DNA of 59,722 nt, from contig JAUJNT010000002.1 in assembly GCA_030448005.1 (NCBI GenBank), positions 764,818 to 824,539 of the forward strand, read 5' to 3'. Of this stretch, positions 8,058 through 20,614 are shown in pieces (position 1 is the first letter of the stretch; every line of letters starts with the position of its first letter). Under the pieces are notes generated by a model. It was not told the DNA's origin. It ran no database searches and worked only from the letters and a program-made list of their open reading frames with translations. Both the position numbers and the translations under genes were made by a program. Source of the DNA: Thermoleophilaceae bacterium. GTDB taxonomy: Bacteria > Actinomycetota > Thermoleophilia > Solirubrobacterales > Thermoleophilaceae.

Positions 8058-8977
8058 AGGAGCGCTTCATGGCGCTGGGGCGGGGCAAGAAGATCCTCCT
8101 CGTCTTCGGCAGCCTCGTCGCCCTGGCCATCCTCGTCAACTTCATCGCCCCGAGTGAGGGCCAGAACGAGGAGTTTCAGCCCCAGAACGAGTTCAAGCTC
8201 GAGAACTGGGTCGATCTGAAGTTCGGCCCGCTCGACATGAGCATCAACAAGGCGGTGCTCTACCTGCTCATCGCATGCGCGCTGACCACCGCGGTGATGC
8301 TCTACATCGCCAAGCGCATGGAGGACCGCCCCAACCGCGTCCAGACGGCGGTGGAGGCCACCTACGACCTGGCTCGCAATCAGATCACCCGCGGCAACAT
8401 GGACGACAAGATGGCGTTGAAGTGGTTTCCGTTCATCGGCACCCTCTTCTTCTTCATCCTCATCTCCAACCTGATCGGGTACATACCGCTGCCGACGAAC
8501 ACCGAGCACACGGTGAGCATCTTCGGCCTTGCCGTGCCGTCATTCGCGATCTACGCCGCCACCGCCAACCTGTCGGTGCCGCTCGTGCTCACGCTCATGG
8601 TCTGGTTTGCCTACCACATCGAGGGCATCCGGACCCACGGGTTCCGGGGCTACCTCAAGACCTGGGTGCCCGCCGGGGTCAAGGGGCCCGCAGCGATACC
8701 GATCTTCGCGATCGAGTCCATCTCCCACTTCGTCCGGATCATCTCGCTCTCGGTGCGACTGTTCGCCAACATCCTGGCCGGCCACCTGTTGATCCTGTTC
8801 ATGGGCGGTGGGCTCGTGGTCCTGCTGGGATTCGCGGCGCTCGGCGTCTTCACGCTGCCGATCGCGATCACCTTCTTCATGTTCGAGGTCGTCCTGATCG
8901 CCGGGCTTCAGGCCTTCATCTTCGCAACCCTCACATCCATCTACCTCGGCTCGGCCACCGCCGCCGAGGGCCACTAA
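8054..8977 (+). CDS. atpB: ATP synthase Fo subunit a
   Basis: Membrane stator subunit that forms the two proton half-channels next to the c-ring. 307 residues, a little long because of an N-terminal region with an early hydrophobic segment and a hydrophilic stretch (EGQNEEFQPQNEFKLENW). The key helix is SLSVRLFANILAGHLL, whose Arg (about residue 235) faces the c-ring carboxylate. PFIGTLFFFILISNLIGYIP is the other family hallmark. The start ATG overlaps the stop of the preceding gene; atpE follows after 12 bases with a strong ribosome binding site. Confidence 0.96.
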   Translation: MKERFMALGRGKKILLVFGSLVALAILVNFIAPSEGQNEEFQPQNEFKLENWVDLKFGPLDMSINKAVLYLLIACALTTAVMLYIAKRMEDRPNRVQTAVEATYDLARNQITRGNMDDKMALKWFPFIGTLFFFILISNLIGYIPLPTNTEHTVSIFGLAVPSFAIYAATANLSVPLVLTLMVWFAYHIEGIRTHGFRGYLKTWVPAGVKGPAAIPIFAIESISHFVRIISLSVRLFANILAGHLLILFMGGGLVVLLGFAALGVFTLPIAITFFMFEVVLIAGLQAFIFATLTSIYLGSATAAEGH

Positions 8978-8989
8978 GGAGGAACGACC

Positions 8990-9271
8990 ATGATCGACAT
9001 GGTGGACATCGGAGCGCTAACCGAAATGGCCGCGGCGAAGAAGACGACGGCGGATGGCCTCAAGTCCATCGCGCTCGGCGTGGGCGCCGGCCTGGGAACG
9101 ATCGGGCCGGGCATCGGAGTCGGCTACATCTTCGGCAAGGTGATCGAATCGGTCACGCGCCAGCCGGAGATGCGTGAGGAGATCACGAGCATCCAGTGGC
9201 TCGGGTTCGCCCTCACGGAGGCGATCGTCTTCTACGCCTTCATCTTCGGCCTGATCGCGTTCTTCCTCTAG
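8990..9271 (+). CDS. atpE: ATP synthase Fo subunit c
   Basis: c-ring protomer of 93 residues: two helices joined by the polar loop SVTRQPEMRE. The ion-binding carboxylate is the Glu in FALTEAIVFYAF (about residue 75). The N-terminal helix has glycine-rich GPGIGVGYIFG and lacks the Gln seen in Na+-type rings, and no Ser/Thr follows the Glu, so H+ coupling is likely (inference). A hydrophilic N-terminus of about 20 residues precedes helix one. AAGGAGGA lies 8 bases before ATG 8990, the best Shine-Dalgarno in the operon and consistent with the high copy number needed for c. Confidence 0.97.
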   Translation: MIDMVDIGALTEMAAAKKTTADGLKSIALGVGAGLGTIGPGIGVGYIFGKVIESVTRQPEMREEITSIQWLGFALTEAIVFYAFIFGLIAFFL

Positions 9272-9275
9272 GGAC

Positions 9276-9887
9276 ATGGGAGCCTTTCCCGACATGGGAC
9301 TGACCCTGCTGCTCGCGGCGGCCAAGAAGGAGGAGGGCGGCAGCTTCCTCGTCACGCCGGGCCTCGGCCTGATGCTCTGGACGCTGATCGCCTTCGGCGT
9401 CACCTATTACGTGCTCAGCAAGCTGGCGTTCCCGCGAATCGCCACCGCGCTCGACAAGCGTCGGAAGGCCATCGACGAGTCGATCGACTCGGCCCTGAAG
9501 ACCAAGGAGGAGGCCGACAACCTGCTCGAGGAGTACCGCGCACGGCTGAAGGAGGCCCGCGAGCAGGCCGACGACATCGTGGCCCGCGCGAAGAGAGCCG
9601 CCGAGGCCCACCAGGACGAGGCGAAGGTATCGGCCAAGCAGTACCGCGACGAGCTCATGGAGTCCACCAGGAAGGACATCGCCAACGAGACGCGCCGGGC
9701 GCTTGACGAGATCCGCAAGGAGGTGGCAGGCCTCACGCTCATCGCCACGGAGAAGGTGACCCGCAAGTCGCTCGACGACGAGGACCACCGGCGTCTCATC
9801 GAGGAGGCCCTGGGAGAGGTCGACTTCTCCGCCCTCGCGGGGGAGAAGCAGAACGGGCAGGCAAACGGCAGCGCGGAGAGCAAGTAG
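9276..9887 (+). CDS. atpF: ATP synthase Fo subunit b
   Basis: Peripheral-stalk subunit: one N-terminal transmembrane helix (about 27-48, LGLMLWTLIAFGVTYYVL) followed by a long charged helix for dimerisation and binding to delta. 203 residues, slightly longer than the usual 160-180, with a polar C-terminal tail (GEKQNGQANGSAESK). ATG 9276 is 4 bases after the atpE stop; an in-frame ATG at 9294 would also retain the helix. Confidence 0.93.
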   Translation: MGAFPDMGLTLLLAAAKKEEGGSFLVTPGLGLMLWTLIAFGVTYYVLSKLAFPRIATALDKRRKAIDESIDSALKTKEEADNLLEEYRARLKEAREQADDIVARAKRAAEAHQDEAKVSAKQYRDELMESTRKDIANETRRALDEIRKEVAGLTLIATEKVTRKSLDDEDHRRLIEEALGEVDFSALAGEKQNGQANGSAESK

Positions 9888-9906
9888 TGGCCCGGAGAGA
9901 CCACTG

Positions 9907-10440
9907 ATGGAAGAGATCGCCGAGGTCTACTCACGCTCGCTGTTCGATGTCGCCAAGGAGCAGGGCGACCTCGACCGCGTGCACGACGAGCTCGGCGAGT
10001 TCGCCGATGCCCTGAACGACTCGAACGACCTGCGTGTCTTCTTCTTCTCGCCCTACTTCTCCGCACAGGAGAAGAAGGAGGGGATCGCGAAGCTGGTCGA
10101 GGACGCCGACGACAACTTCATGCGCTTCCTGGAGCTGCTGGCCGAGCGGCACCGGCTGCCGGCGATTTTCAGGATCAGGCGCGCCTTCGACGACCTCTGG
10201 CGCGAGGAGAACAAGCTGCTGCCCGTCACGGTCACCAGTGCGGTAGAGCTCGACCGAGAGCTGGTGGAGGGCATCGGCAAGCGCATCGAGGATCAGACCG
10301 GCCAACGTGTCGAGCTGTCGAGCACGGTCGATCGCGACGTGCTCGGCGGACTCGTGCTCCAAGTGGGCAACATGGTGCTGGACGCCAGCGTGCGCAACCG
10401 GCTCGAGCAACTGAGAAAGAGCGTCGCCGCGGCGGCGTAG
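9907..10440 (+). CDS. atpH: ATP synthase F1 subunit delta
   Basis: Connects the peripheral stalk to the top of F1. 177 residues with the expected N-terminal helical bundle (EEIAEVYSRSLFDVAKEQG) and the C-terminal signature DRDVLGGLVLQVGNMVLDASVRNRLEQLR. ATG 9907 follows atpF by 19 bases with a GGAGAG ribosome binding site. Length and motifs are ordinary. Confidence 0.95.
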   Translation: MEEIAEVYSRSLFDVAKEQGDLDRVHDELGEFADALNDSNDLRVFFFSPYFSAQEKKEGIAKLVEDADDNFMRFLELLAERHRLPAIFRIRRAFDDLWREENKLLPVTVTSAVELDRELVEGIGKRIEDQTGQRVELSSTVDRDVLGGLVLQVGNMVLDASVRNRLEQLRKSVAAAA

Positions 10441-10455
10441 AAAGGTCCGAGAACC

Positions 10456-12129
<1,674 letters not shown>

Positions 12130-12158
12130 TGCCGGCCGCCTCTCAGCGCAACTGAACC

Positions 12159-14786
<2,628 letters not shown>

Positions 14787-14787
<1 letters not shown>

Positions 14788-15221
14788 TGGCCCGGTCCTC
14801 GTACCCCGCCGAGGTCCTGACCCCGGAAGGTCAGGTCTACCAAGGCGAGGTGGAGATGATCTCCACCCGCACCGCGACCGGCTCGCTGGGCGTGCTGGCC
14901 AACCACGCCCCGCTGATGGCGATGCTCGAGCCCACCGAGCTCAAGCTCTACAAGAGCGGCTCCGAAAATCCGGGGTCCGCGGAGGTCGATCGGTTCGCGC
15001 AGGGTGAGGGCTACCTGCAGGTGGTGGACAACTCCGCGCTACTGATCGTGGAGGATGCCCTGCGAGTGGACGAGATAGACCGTCCCGCGCTCGAGTCTCG
15101 CCTCGAGGAGGCGCGTCAGGGGCTCGAGAACGCCGAGGAGGGCAGCGAGGAGCAGGACCGCCGCCGCCGCGAGATCAAGCGGGCCGAGGCCTTCCTCGCG
15201 ATCGGGGGCGAAGGCTCCTAG
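14787..15221 (+). CDS. atpC: ATP synthase F1 subunit epsilon
   Basis: Rotor subunit that binds gamma and can inhibit ATP hydrolysis. 144 residues: an N-terminal beta-sandwich (EVLTPEGQVYQGEVEMIS, then GSLGVLANHAPLMAML) and a C-terminal helical hairpin (RLEEARQGLENAEEG, RRREIKRAEAFLAI). ATG 14787 shares its A with the atpD TGA stop. Its TAG stop abuts the stop of the convergent membrane-protein gene with no base between. Last gene of the atp operon. Confidence 0.94.
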
Positions 15222-15503
15222 CTACTTCTTCTCGTTGCGGCGATCGCCGAGGTCCGCGGGGTACTCCCGGACGCCCGACTTGGCAAACCCGCGACCGATC
15301 GAGTAGGCACCCGTCAGGATCGCCACATAGAGCCATGCCTGACGTGCGATGAACTCATCGCCACCGGAGTCCCCGCCCTTGATCATGAAGGCGCTGATCA
15401 GGATGAGGAGTATGACCACGACCGTGAGCCTGAACTCGGTGGTCTTCTTTGCATCCTTCGACTCGGCCGTCAGATGACGCTCGAATCCCGTTCCCTCGGC
15501 CAT
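15222..15503 (-). CDS. Small two-helix membrane protein, unrecognised
   Basis: 93 residues. A polar N-terminus (MAEGTGFERHLTAESKDAKKTTEF) leads into a hydrophobic helix (RLTVVVILLILISAFMI), a short loop with GGDSGGDEF, a second hydrophobic stretch (QAWLYVAILTGAYSIGRGF) and a basic C-terminus. ATG 15503 has AAGGGG 9-10 bases upstream. The same frame is open much farther upstream, but that part is Arg/Ser/Pro-rich shadow sequence of the lipoprotein gene. Function unknown; the position at the end of a minus-strand cluster gives no strong hint. Confidence 0.75.
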   Translation of the reverse strand: MAEGTGFERHLTAESKDAKKTTEFRLTVVVILLILISAFMIKGGDSGGDEFIARQAWLYVAILTGAYSIGRGFAKSGVREYPADLGDRRNEKK

Positions 15504-15603
15504 GCGGCACCCCTTGCGATTGGATTCGAGAGGACTACCCCGCTGGCGCGAAGGGAAACTAATCCCCCTGGCGGTTCCTCGGGATCCCGTGGCGGTCGAG
15601 GAG

Positions 15604-16038
15604 TCAGAACTCGGCGCAGTCGCGCAAGCCGACAGCCCTCGCCCGCTCAGCCTCGACCCCGAACTCCTTGCTTCCCTCCCGCTCGACCTTGCGGAGCTCC
15701 GCTCGGTCCTTGTCCTCGGCGGCCTTCTCGACCGCCAGGGCACGTTCGTGACGCGTCTCGAGATCCTTGAAGGTCTCGTTGGCACCGCCGGCGATGTCCG
15801 TGGGCGGGGCCAGCTCGCCGAGCTGGGTGAGGGCGTCCTCGCGGATGGCGATCTCCCGCTTGGCGACGTCCGCCAGCCGAGCGAGGGAGCGCGGCCTCTT
15901 GGTCTCACCGAGGCGCTTGTCCGCGGCGGCGCAGATCGTGTTGGCCTCGCGGAGGTACTCCTTCTTGTCCGCGGATCCGCATCCCGTGAGGGCCAGAACG
16001 CCGACAAGAGCTCCCAAGCCGGTCATGCTCCATCGCAT
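15604..16038 (-). CDS. Predicted lipoprotein, unrecognised
   Basis: 144 residues with a lipoprotein signal: a short n-region (MRWSM), a hydrophobic core and the lipobox LALTGC, giving a lipidated Cys at about residue 20. The mature part is charged and helical (RSLARLADVAKREIAIRED, ERALAVEKAAEDKDRAELR) and contains two more cysteines, at NTICAAA and in the C-terminal RDCAEF, which could form a disulfide. I do not recognise a family. The promoter box on this strand lies 9 bases before the ATG. Confidence 0.75.
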   Translation of the reverse strand: MRWSMTGLGALVGVLALTGCGSADKKEYLREANTICAAADKRLGETKRPRSLARLADVAKREIAIREDALTQLGELAPPTDIAGGANETFKDLETRHERALAVEKAAEDKDRAELRKVEREGSKEFGVEAERARAVGLRDCAEF

Positions 16039-16047
16039 CGCCGCCCG

Positions 16048-16053
16048 ACTCTA
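16048..16053 (-). promoter_or_regulatory. -10 box TAGAGT before the lipoprotein gene (minus strand)
   Basis: Read on the minus strand, TAGAGT ends 9 bases before ATG 16038. It shows that the leaderless-type arrangement occurs on both strands. Confidence 0.45.
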
Positions 16054-16155
16054 CATCCGAGCCGGAACCGGACGCAACGCGCCCTGCTCCGTGCTTAACC
16101 GCGGGCCAACCCGGAGGCAGCTGCGGCGCTTCGCGAGGCCCCCCTATTGCGAGCC

Positions 16156-18477
16156 TCAGCGGCTCAGGTCGAGCGCGCCGAGCAGGTTCGAGTAGTCGTC
16201 GGTCCATGGGGCGCTGCCGGGGGAGCGCCGGCAGTCTTGCCAGCGGGGATCGGAGGCCACCGCCCGCAGGTCCCGCGTGTGCCTTGCCATCACCACCCAG
16301 TCCGAGGCGTCCGTCTCGGCCACCCCGTCCTTGCCGCTCCGTCCGTCCTCCTGAGCGACGCAGGCCATCCGCGCGTCACGGGCGAGGTTTCCGAGGACGG
16401 GCTCCAGGGCCACGTAGCTGTTCGACACGTTGAAGGCGAGGATTCCGTCCTCGCGCAGCTTCGAGCGGTAGAGCGCCAGCGCCTCGCGGGTGATGAGGTG
16501 GATGGGAACCGCGTCCGAGCTGAACGCATCGGCCATTATCAATCCGTAGCCCCGACTGGCGGCGGCCGGCAGCCTTAGCCGGGCGTCGCCGAGGACCACG
16601 TCGAACTCCCCCGGGCAGACGCGCAGGTAGGTGAAGAAGCGCGGGTCGCGGGCGATGCGCTCGACGGTCGGATCTATCTCGTAGAAGGTCCATCGCTCGC
16701 CCGGCTTGCTGTAGCAGGCCACGGAACCGGTGCCGAGGCCGATGATCGCGGCCCGCGTCGTCACGCTCGGGGGCATGACGCTGAGCACTTGGCCGATCGG
16801 AGAGCGGCGGTGGTAGTAGCTGATCGGCGTGCGCTCGCGTCCGGGAGAGAAGTCCTGGGCACCGTGGGTGGTGGTGCCGTGAACGAGCCGGTGCAGATCG
16901 CCGCCCTCTGCTGTCGTTACGCGGTAAACGCCGAAGAAGCTCCGCTCGCGGTGCAGCTCCCGCTCGTCCGGGGCCGCGGCCAGCGCGACCGCCAGCACGA
17001 TCGCTCCCACCGACAGTCCGAAGCGGAGCGGGCGGCGGATGAAGTTGACGGCCACCCCCGCCGCCATGCCGAAGGCGAACATCTTGCCGTACTGCTGCGC
17101 GTCTGCCTCGGCGAGCTCGCTGAGCGAGACCATCAGCGCGACCATCGTCCCGAGGGCCAGCGGCAGCCCTAGGTCCAGCCAGCGCGCATAGGGGCCCGGC
17201 GGGATGCGCGGCGGGCGCGCCGGCAGGCAGAGCGCTGCGAGCACGAGCGCGATCGGGTACTCCGCAAGGGAGTGGAACAGCGCCGGCGCCACGATCGCGT
17301 TGAACACGCCGCCGAGCGCCCCACCGAGGGAGATCAGGAGGTAGAACTCGGTCAGCCACCGCGGCGGCGGGCGGTCCTGCGCCAGCTCCCCGTGGCACAC
17401 CACGGCCACGACGAAGAAGCCCGCCAGGTGGATCGGCACCATGATCCAGAGCGGGCCACGCACTCCCAGCAGCAGCAGCACGGAGATCAGCAGCACGACG
17501 CCGGGCAACGCCAGCACCATCGCCCGGTGGAGCCTGTCCGCCCGCGCGCCCGGCGCGAAGACGAGGATGAACGAGAAGAGATAGAGCGAGAGAGGCAGCG
17601 ACCACAGCAGCGGGATCGGCGCGATGTCGGTGGTGATCGTTGCGGTCACGCCGAGCATCAAGCTCGACGGGACGAAGGCAAGCCCGACCCAGCGAAGGCG
17701 CCGGGTGAGCGTTGGCCGGGCGGCGGAGCCCGCGGGCTCCGCCGTCGCGCCGAGCGGGTCTTCGCGCCCCCCGGCGACCTCCACGCTCCGCGAGCGCCAA
17801 ACGACGACCGCGCACGCCAGCACCGTCAGCACGAGCAGCCCATAGCCCGCCGACCACAGCCGTCCCTGCTCGGCCAGGCGCAGGGAGGGCTCGACGGCCA
17901 GCGGATAGCCGAGCAGGCCGAGCACGCTCCCGAGGTTGCTCGCCCGGTAGAGGAAGTAGGGGTCTGCGGCCGCGGGATGATCGGTGGCGGCGAGCCACCG
18001 CTGAAGCAGCGGCGCGGTGGTCGACACCACGAAGAAGGGAAGCCCGACCGCTACCGCCAGCAGGCCGAGCAGCCACGGCACCGGATCGCTGTCGCCGGCA
18101 GGGATCCAGCCGTCGGGAACGCCGATCGGCAACACCAACAGCGGCACGAGCAGGATCCCGAGGTGCAGCGCCGCCTGGCGGCGCACCCCGAGGCGGCGGG
18201 TGGTCTCGTGGGCGTAGAGATAGCCGGCGAGGAGCGTCGTCTGGAAGAACAGCATCGAGGTGTTCCACACGGCGGGCGTGCTGCCGAACAGAGGCAGCAC
18301 GAACTTCGCGAACATGGGCTGGACGAGGAAGGTGAGACCCGCGCTGAGGAAGAGCGTGGCCGAGAAGAGCGCGACCACCCCGGTCCCACGCCCCCGCGCG
18401 CGGGGGCCGGCACTCCCGCGCCTCCGCGCGCGCGGGCCCGCTGAGGATGCGGGCACCGTCTTGGGGCGAGAGGCCAT
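16156..18477 (-). CDS. Membrane-fused spermidine-synthase-like protein
   Basis: 773 residues in two parts. Residues about 35-500 are hydrophobic, with roughly 13 predicted helices (for example VVALFSATLFLSAGLTFLV). The C-terminal 230 residues form a Rossmann methyltransferase-like domain of the spermidine synthase family: the nucleotide loop AAIIGLGTGSVACY, an acidic WTFYEIDPTVERIA strand and LIMADAFSSDAVPIHLIT. Such fused proteins are widespread, and their aminopropyltransferase activity is largely unproven. The first 30 residues are Arg/Gly/Pro repeats encoded by near-palindromic GC runs, so the true start may lie further in. It is divergent from fabH. Confidence 0.82.
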   Translation of the reverse strand: MASRPKTVPASSAGPRARRRGSAGPRARGRGTGVVALFSATLFLSAGLTFLVQPMFAKFVLPLFGSTPAVWNTSMLFFQTTLLAGYLYAHETTRRLGVRRQAALHLGILLVPLLVLPIGVPDGWIPAGDSDPVPWLLGLLAVAVGLPFFVVSTTAPLLQRWLAATDHPAAADPYFLYRASNLGSVLGLLGYPLAVEPSLRLAEQGRLWSAGYGLLVLTVLACAVVVWRSRSVEVAGGREDPLGATAEPAGSAARPTLTRRLRWVGLAFVPSSLMLGVTATITTDIAPIPLLWSLPLSLYLFSFILVFAPGARADRLHRAMVLALPGVVLLISVLLLLGVRGPLWIMVPIHLAGFFVVAVVCHGELAQDRPPPRWLTEFYLLISLGGALGGVFNAIVAPALFHSLAEYPIALVLAALCLPARPPRIPPGPYARWLDLGLPLALGTMVALMVSLSELAEADAQQYGKMFAFGMAAGVAVNFIRRPLRFGLSVGAIVLAVALAAAPDERELHRERSFFGVYRVTTAEGGDLHRLVHGTTTHGAQDFSPGRERTPISYYHRRSPIGQVLSVMPPSVTTRAAIIGLGTGSVACYSKPGERWTFYEIDPTVERIARDPRFFTYLRVCPGEFDVVLGDARLRLPAAASRGYGLIMADAFSSDAVPIHLITREALALYRSKLREDGILAFNVSNSYVALEPVLGNLARDARMACVAQEDGRSGKDGVAETDASDWVVMARHTRDLRAVASDPRWQDCRRSPGSAPWTDDYSNLLGALDLSR
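18390..18407. repeat. 18-bp perfect GC palindrome in the 5' end of the fused spermidine-synthase gene
   Basis: GCCCCCGCGCGCGGGGGC is self-complementary over its whole length. It sits within the low-complexity N-terminal coding segment, where an imperfect second copy follows at about 18416-18440. Confidence 0.7.
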
Positions 18478-18538
18478 GAGGCGGGACTTTGACAGGAAGA
18501 ACGCCTCTGATCAGGCAACGGATGCGCCGATTTCGGCG

Positions 18539-18556
18539 ACCCCCCGAACGGGGGGT
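18539..18556. repeat. Inverted repeat between divergent genes (candidate operator or hairpin)
   Basis: A-CCCCCC-GAAC-GGGGGG-T: 7-base perfect arms around a 4-base loop. It lies in the 131-base gap between the fused spermidine-synthase gene (minus) and fabH (plus). No T-run follows, so an operator in a divergent promoter region is as likely as a terminator. Confidence 0.45.
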
Positions 18557-18608
18557 ATGAGCTGCCCAGCCGTTACCTCGGGGGCCTGGTGGGGATGAGA
18601 GTGATGGC

Positions 18609-19625
18609 ATGCGCTCTGGTCAACCACTCAGCGCGGGCGCTCTGCTGCCCGCCAACGGCTCTCCTGCCCCCGTCCGCACGGCCGGCATCGCCGGCCTCGG
18701 CATGGCCGTGCCCGAGCAGGTCGTTACCAACGAGCCGATCTCCCGGCGCCTGGATGTCGCCGATGGATGGATCGAGACTCGCACCGGCATTCGCGAGCGT
18801 CATCACGCCGCGCCGGATGCCACGCTCTCCGCGCTTGCCGCAGAAGCGGCCCGAGAGGCACTCGAGAGCGCGGACATGGAGGCCACCGAGCTCGACCTGG
18901 TGCTGGTGGCCACGACGACCCAGGACGAGATGCTGCCCAACGCCGCTCCCCGGGTGGCCGCCGAGCTGGGAGCGGGGCAGATCGGCGCGATCGACATCGG
19001 CGCCGCCTGCACGGGCTTCGTGTCCGCGCTGGCGCTCGCAGCCGGGCAGGTCGAGTCGGGCCGCGCCGAGCGCGTGCTCGTCGTGGGGGCGGAGATCATG
19101 AGCCGTGTCGTCGACCCCGACGACCGGCCCACCGCCGGCCTGTTCGGCGACGGCGCCGGCGCCGCCATCGTGACGGCCGGCGGACCGGCACGCCTGGGCC
19201 CCGCCGTGCAGAGCTCCGACGGCGTCGACGGCCCCGAGCTGATCTACGCCACCCACCACGAGCGCGTGATCCACATGGCGGGCCAGGACACCTTCAAGAA
19301 CGCGGTGCTACGGCTCAGCGAGTCCACCGTGGAGGCCGTCGAGGCTGCCGAGCTCACGCTCGACGAGATCGACGTCTTCGTCTACCACCAGGCAAACGGC
19401 CGCATCCTGCGTGCCGTGGGCGAGCGGCTCAATTTGCCCTCCGAGCGAGTGGTGGACTGCATCGGGAGCTACGCCAACACCTCGGCCGCCACGATTCCGA
19501 TCGCGCTCGTCGAGGCCCAGCGGGCAGGAATGCTCGTGCCGGGCGCCAAGGTGCTGATCTCCGCCTTCGGAGCAGGCTTCACCTGGGGCGCGATGACGAT
19601 CGAATGGGGTGTCGAGGATGCGTGA
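18609..19625 (+). CDS. fabH: Beta-ketoacyl-ACP synthase III
   Basis: Condenses an acyl-CoA primer with malonyl-ACP to begin fatty-acid synthesis. 338 residues. The Cys-His-Asn triad is visible: Cys about 132 in GAACTGF, His about 259 in YHQANGRIL and Asn about 289 in SYANTSAAT. The N-terminal 22 residues before TAGIAGLGMAVPE are extra, so a later start is possible, although ATG 18609 is the first good codon. It opens the FAS II operon and its 3' end overlaps fabG. Confidence 0.95.
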   Translation: MRSGQPLSAGALLPANGSPAPVRTAGIAGLGMAVPEQVVTNEPISRRLDVADGWIETRTGIRERHHAAPDATLSALAAEAAREALESADMEATELDLVLVATTTQDEMLPNAAPRVAAELGAGQIGAIDIGAACTGFVSALALAAGQVESGRAERVLVVGAEIMSRVVDPDDRPTAGLFGDGAGAAIVTAGGPARLGPAVQSSDGVDGPELIYATHHERVIHMAGQDTFKNAVLRLSESTVEAVEAAELTLDEIDVFVYHQANGRILRAVGERLNLPSERVVDCIGSYANTSAATIPIALVEAQRAGMLVPGAKVLISAFGAGFTWGAMTIEWGVEDA

Positions 19626-20343
19626 GGGCTGCGCGCTCGTCACCGGAGGCTCGCGCGGCATCGGCGCTGCCACCGCCATCGCACTCGCCCGCGAGGGCTG
19701 GCCCGTGGGCGTGAACTACCACAGCAATGGGGACGCGGCCGCCGAGGTGGTCGAGCAGATCCAGGCGGCGGGCGGCAAGGCCGTGGCGCTGCAGGCAGAC
19801 ATCTCCGATCCCGACGGCCCCGATGCCCTGCTCGCAGAGCTCCAGGAGCGGTTCGGGACCGTGCTCGTGCTCGTGAACAATGCCGGCACGAGCGCCGACG
19901 CCCTCTTGACCCAGATCGACGACGAGGCGTGGGCGCAAACGCTCGACACAAACCTCTCGGGCTCATTCAGGCTCATCCGCCGGGCCATCGGCCCGATGAT
20001 GCGGGCACGCCACGGCCGCGTGATCAGCATCGCCTCGGTGGTTGGCATACGCGCCAATCCCGGGCAGGCAAACTACGCCGCCTCCAAGGCCGGCCTGATC
20101 GGACTGACTCGCACAGTCGCCGCAGAGGTCGCGCGTCGCAAGGTGACCGTGAACGCGGTGGCCCCTGGGCTCATCCAGACCGAGATGACGGACAACATCT
20201 CGAACGGGCTTCTCGAGGCGGTGCCGGCGCGGCGCGCCGGAACGCCCGAGGAGGTGGCCGCATGCGTGCGCTTCCTCGCCTCCGAGGAGGCGTCGTACGT
20301 GACCGGAACGACTTTGACCGTAGACGGCGGAATGACCGCCTGA
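19618..20343 (+). CDS. fabG: 3-oxoacyl-ACP reductase
   Basis: NADPH-dependent short-chain dehydrogenase that reduces 3-ketoacyl-ACP. 241 residues with TGGSRGIGAAT near the N-terminus (cofactor loop), NNAGTSAD, and a catalytic Ser with Tyr153/Lys157 in QANYAASKAGL. The C-terminus TGTTLTVDGGMTA is typical. ATG 19618 overlaps the fabH stop by 8 bases; GTG 19609 in the same frame is an alternative. Its place between fabH and acpP makes the FabG role secure among the many SDR proteins. Confidence 0.94.
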   Translation: MREGCALVTGGSRGIGAATAIALAREGWPVGVNYHSNGDAAAEVVEQIQAAGGKAVALQADISDPDGPDALLAELQERFGTVLVLVNNAGTSADALLTQIDDEAWAQTLDTNLSGSFRLIRRAIGPMMRARHGRVISIASVVGIRANPGQANYAASKAGLIGLTRTVAAEVARRKVTVNAVAPGLIQTEMTDNISNGLLEAVPARRAGTPEEVAACVRFLASEEASYVTGTTLTVDGGMTA

Positions 20344-20365
20344 CTCAACGAAGGAGGAGAGGCAA

Positions 20366-20614
20366 ATGGCAGCAACAGTTACCAGGGAGCAGATTCAGGA
20401 GCGCGTGACGGAAGCTCTCGTCGAGCTTGGCGCGGAGAAGGACGACATCAAGCCGGAGGCCGAGTTCGAGGCCCTCGACCTGGACTCCCTCGATCTCGTG
20501 GAGCTCGCGCAGATCGTCGAGGAGGAGTGGGGCGTCGAGATCACCGCGAAGGACATGGAGAGCATGAAGACCGTCGGCCAGGCGCTTGACCTGATCGAGC
20601 AGCGGGCCTCATGA
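20366..20614 (+). CDS. acpP: Acyl carrier protein
   Basis: 82-residue acidic carrier of fatty-acyl intermediates. The phosphopantetheine attachment site is Ser41 in LDLDSLDLVELA. A strong AAGGAGGAGAGG precedes ATG 20366, in line with the high expression of ACP. The end overlaps fabF by 4 bases (ATGA). Confidence 0.96.
   Translation: MAATVTREQIQERVTEALVELGAEKDDIKPEAEFEALDLDSLDLVELAQIVEEEWGVEITAKDMESMKTVGQALDLIEQRAS

Noticed and set aside
16376-18610. 744-codon frame overlapping the fused spermidine-synthase gene on the same strand
   Set aside because: Arg/Pro/Ala-rich out-of-frame translation; the other frame contains the transmembrane helices and Rossmann motifs.
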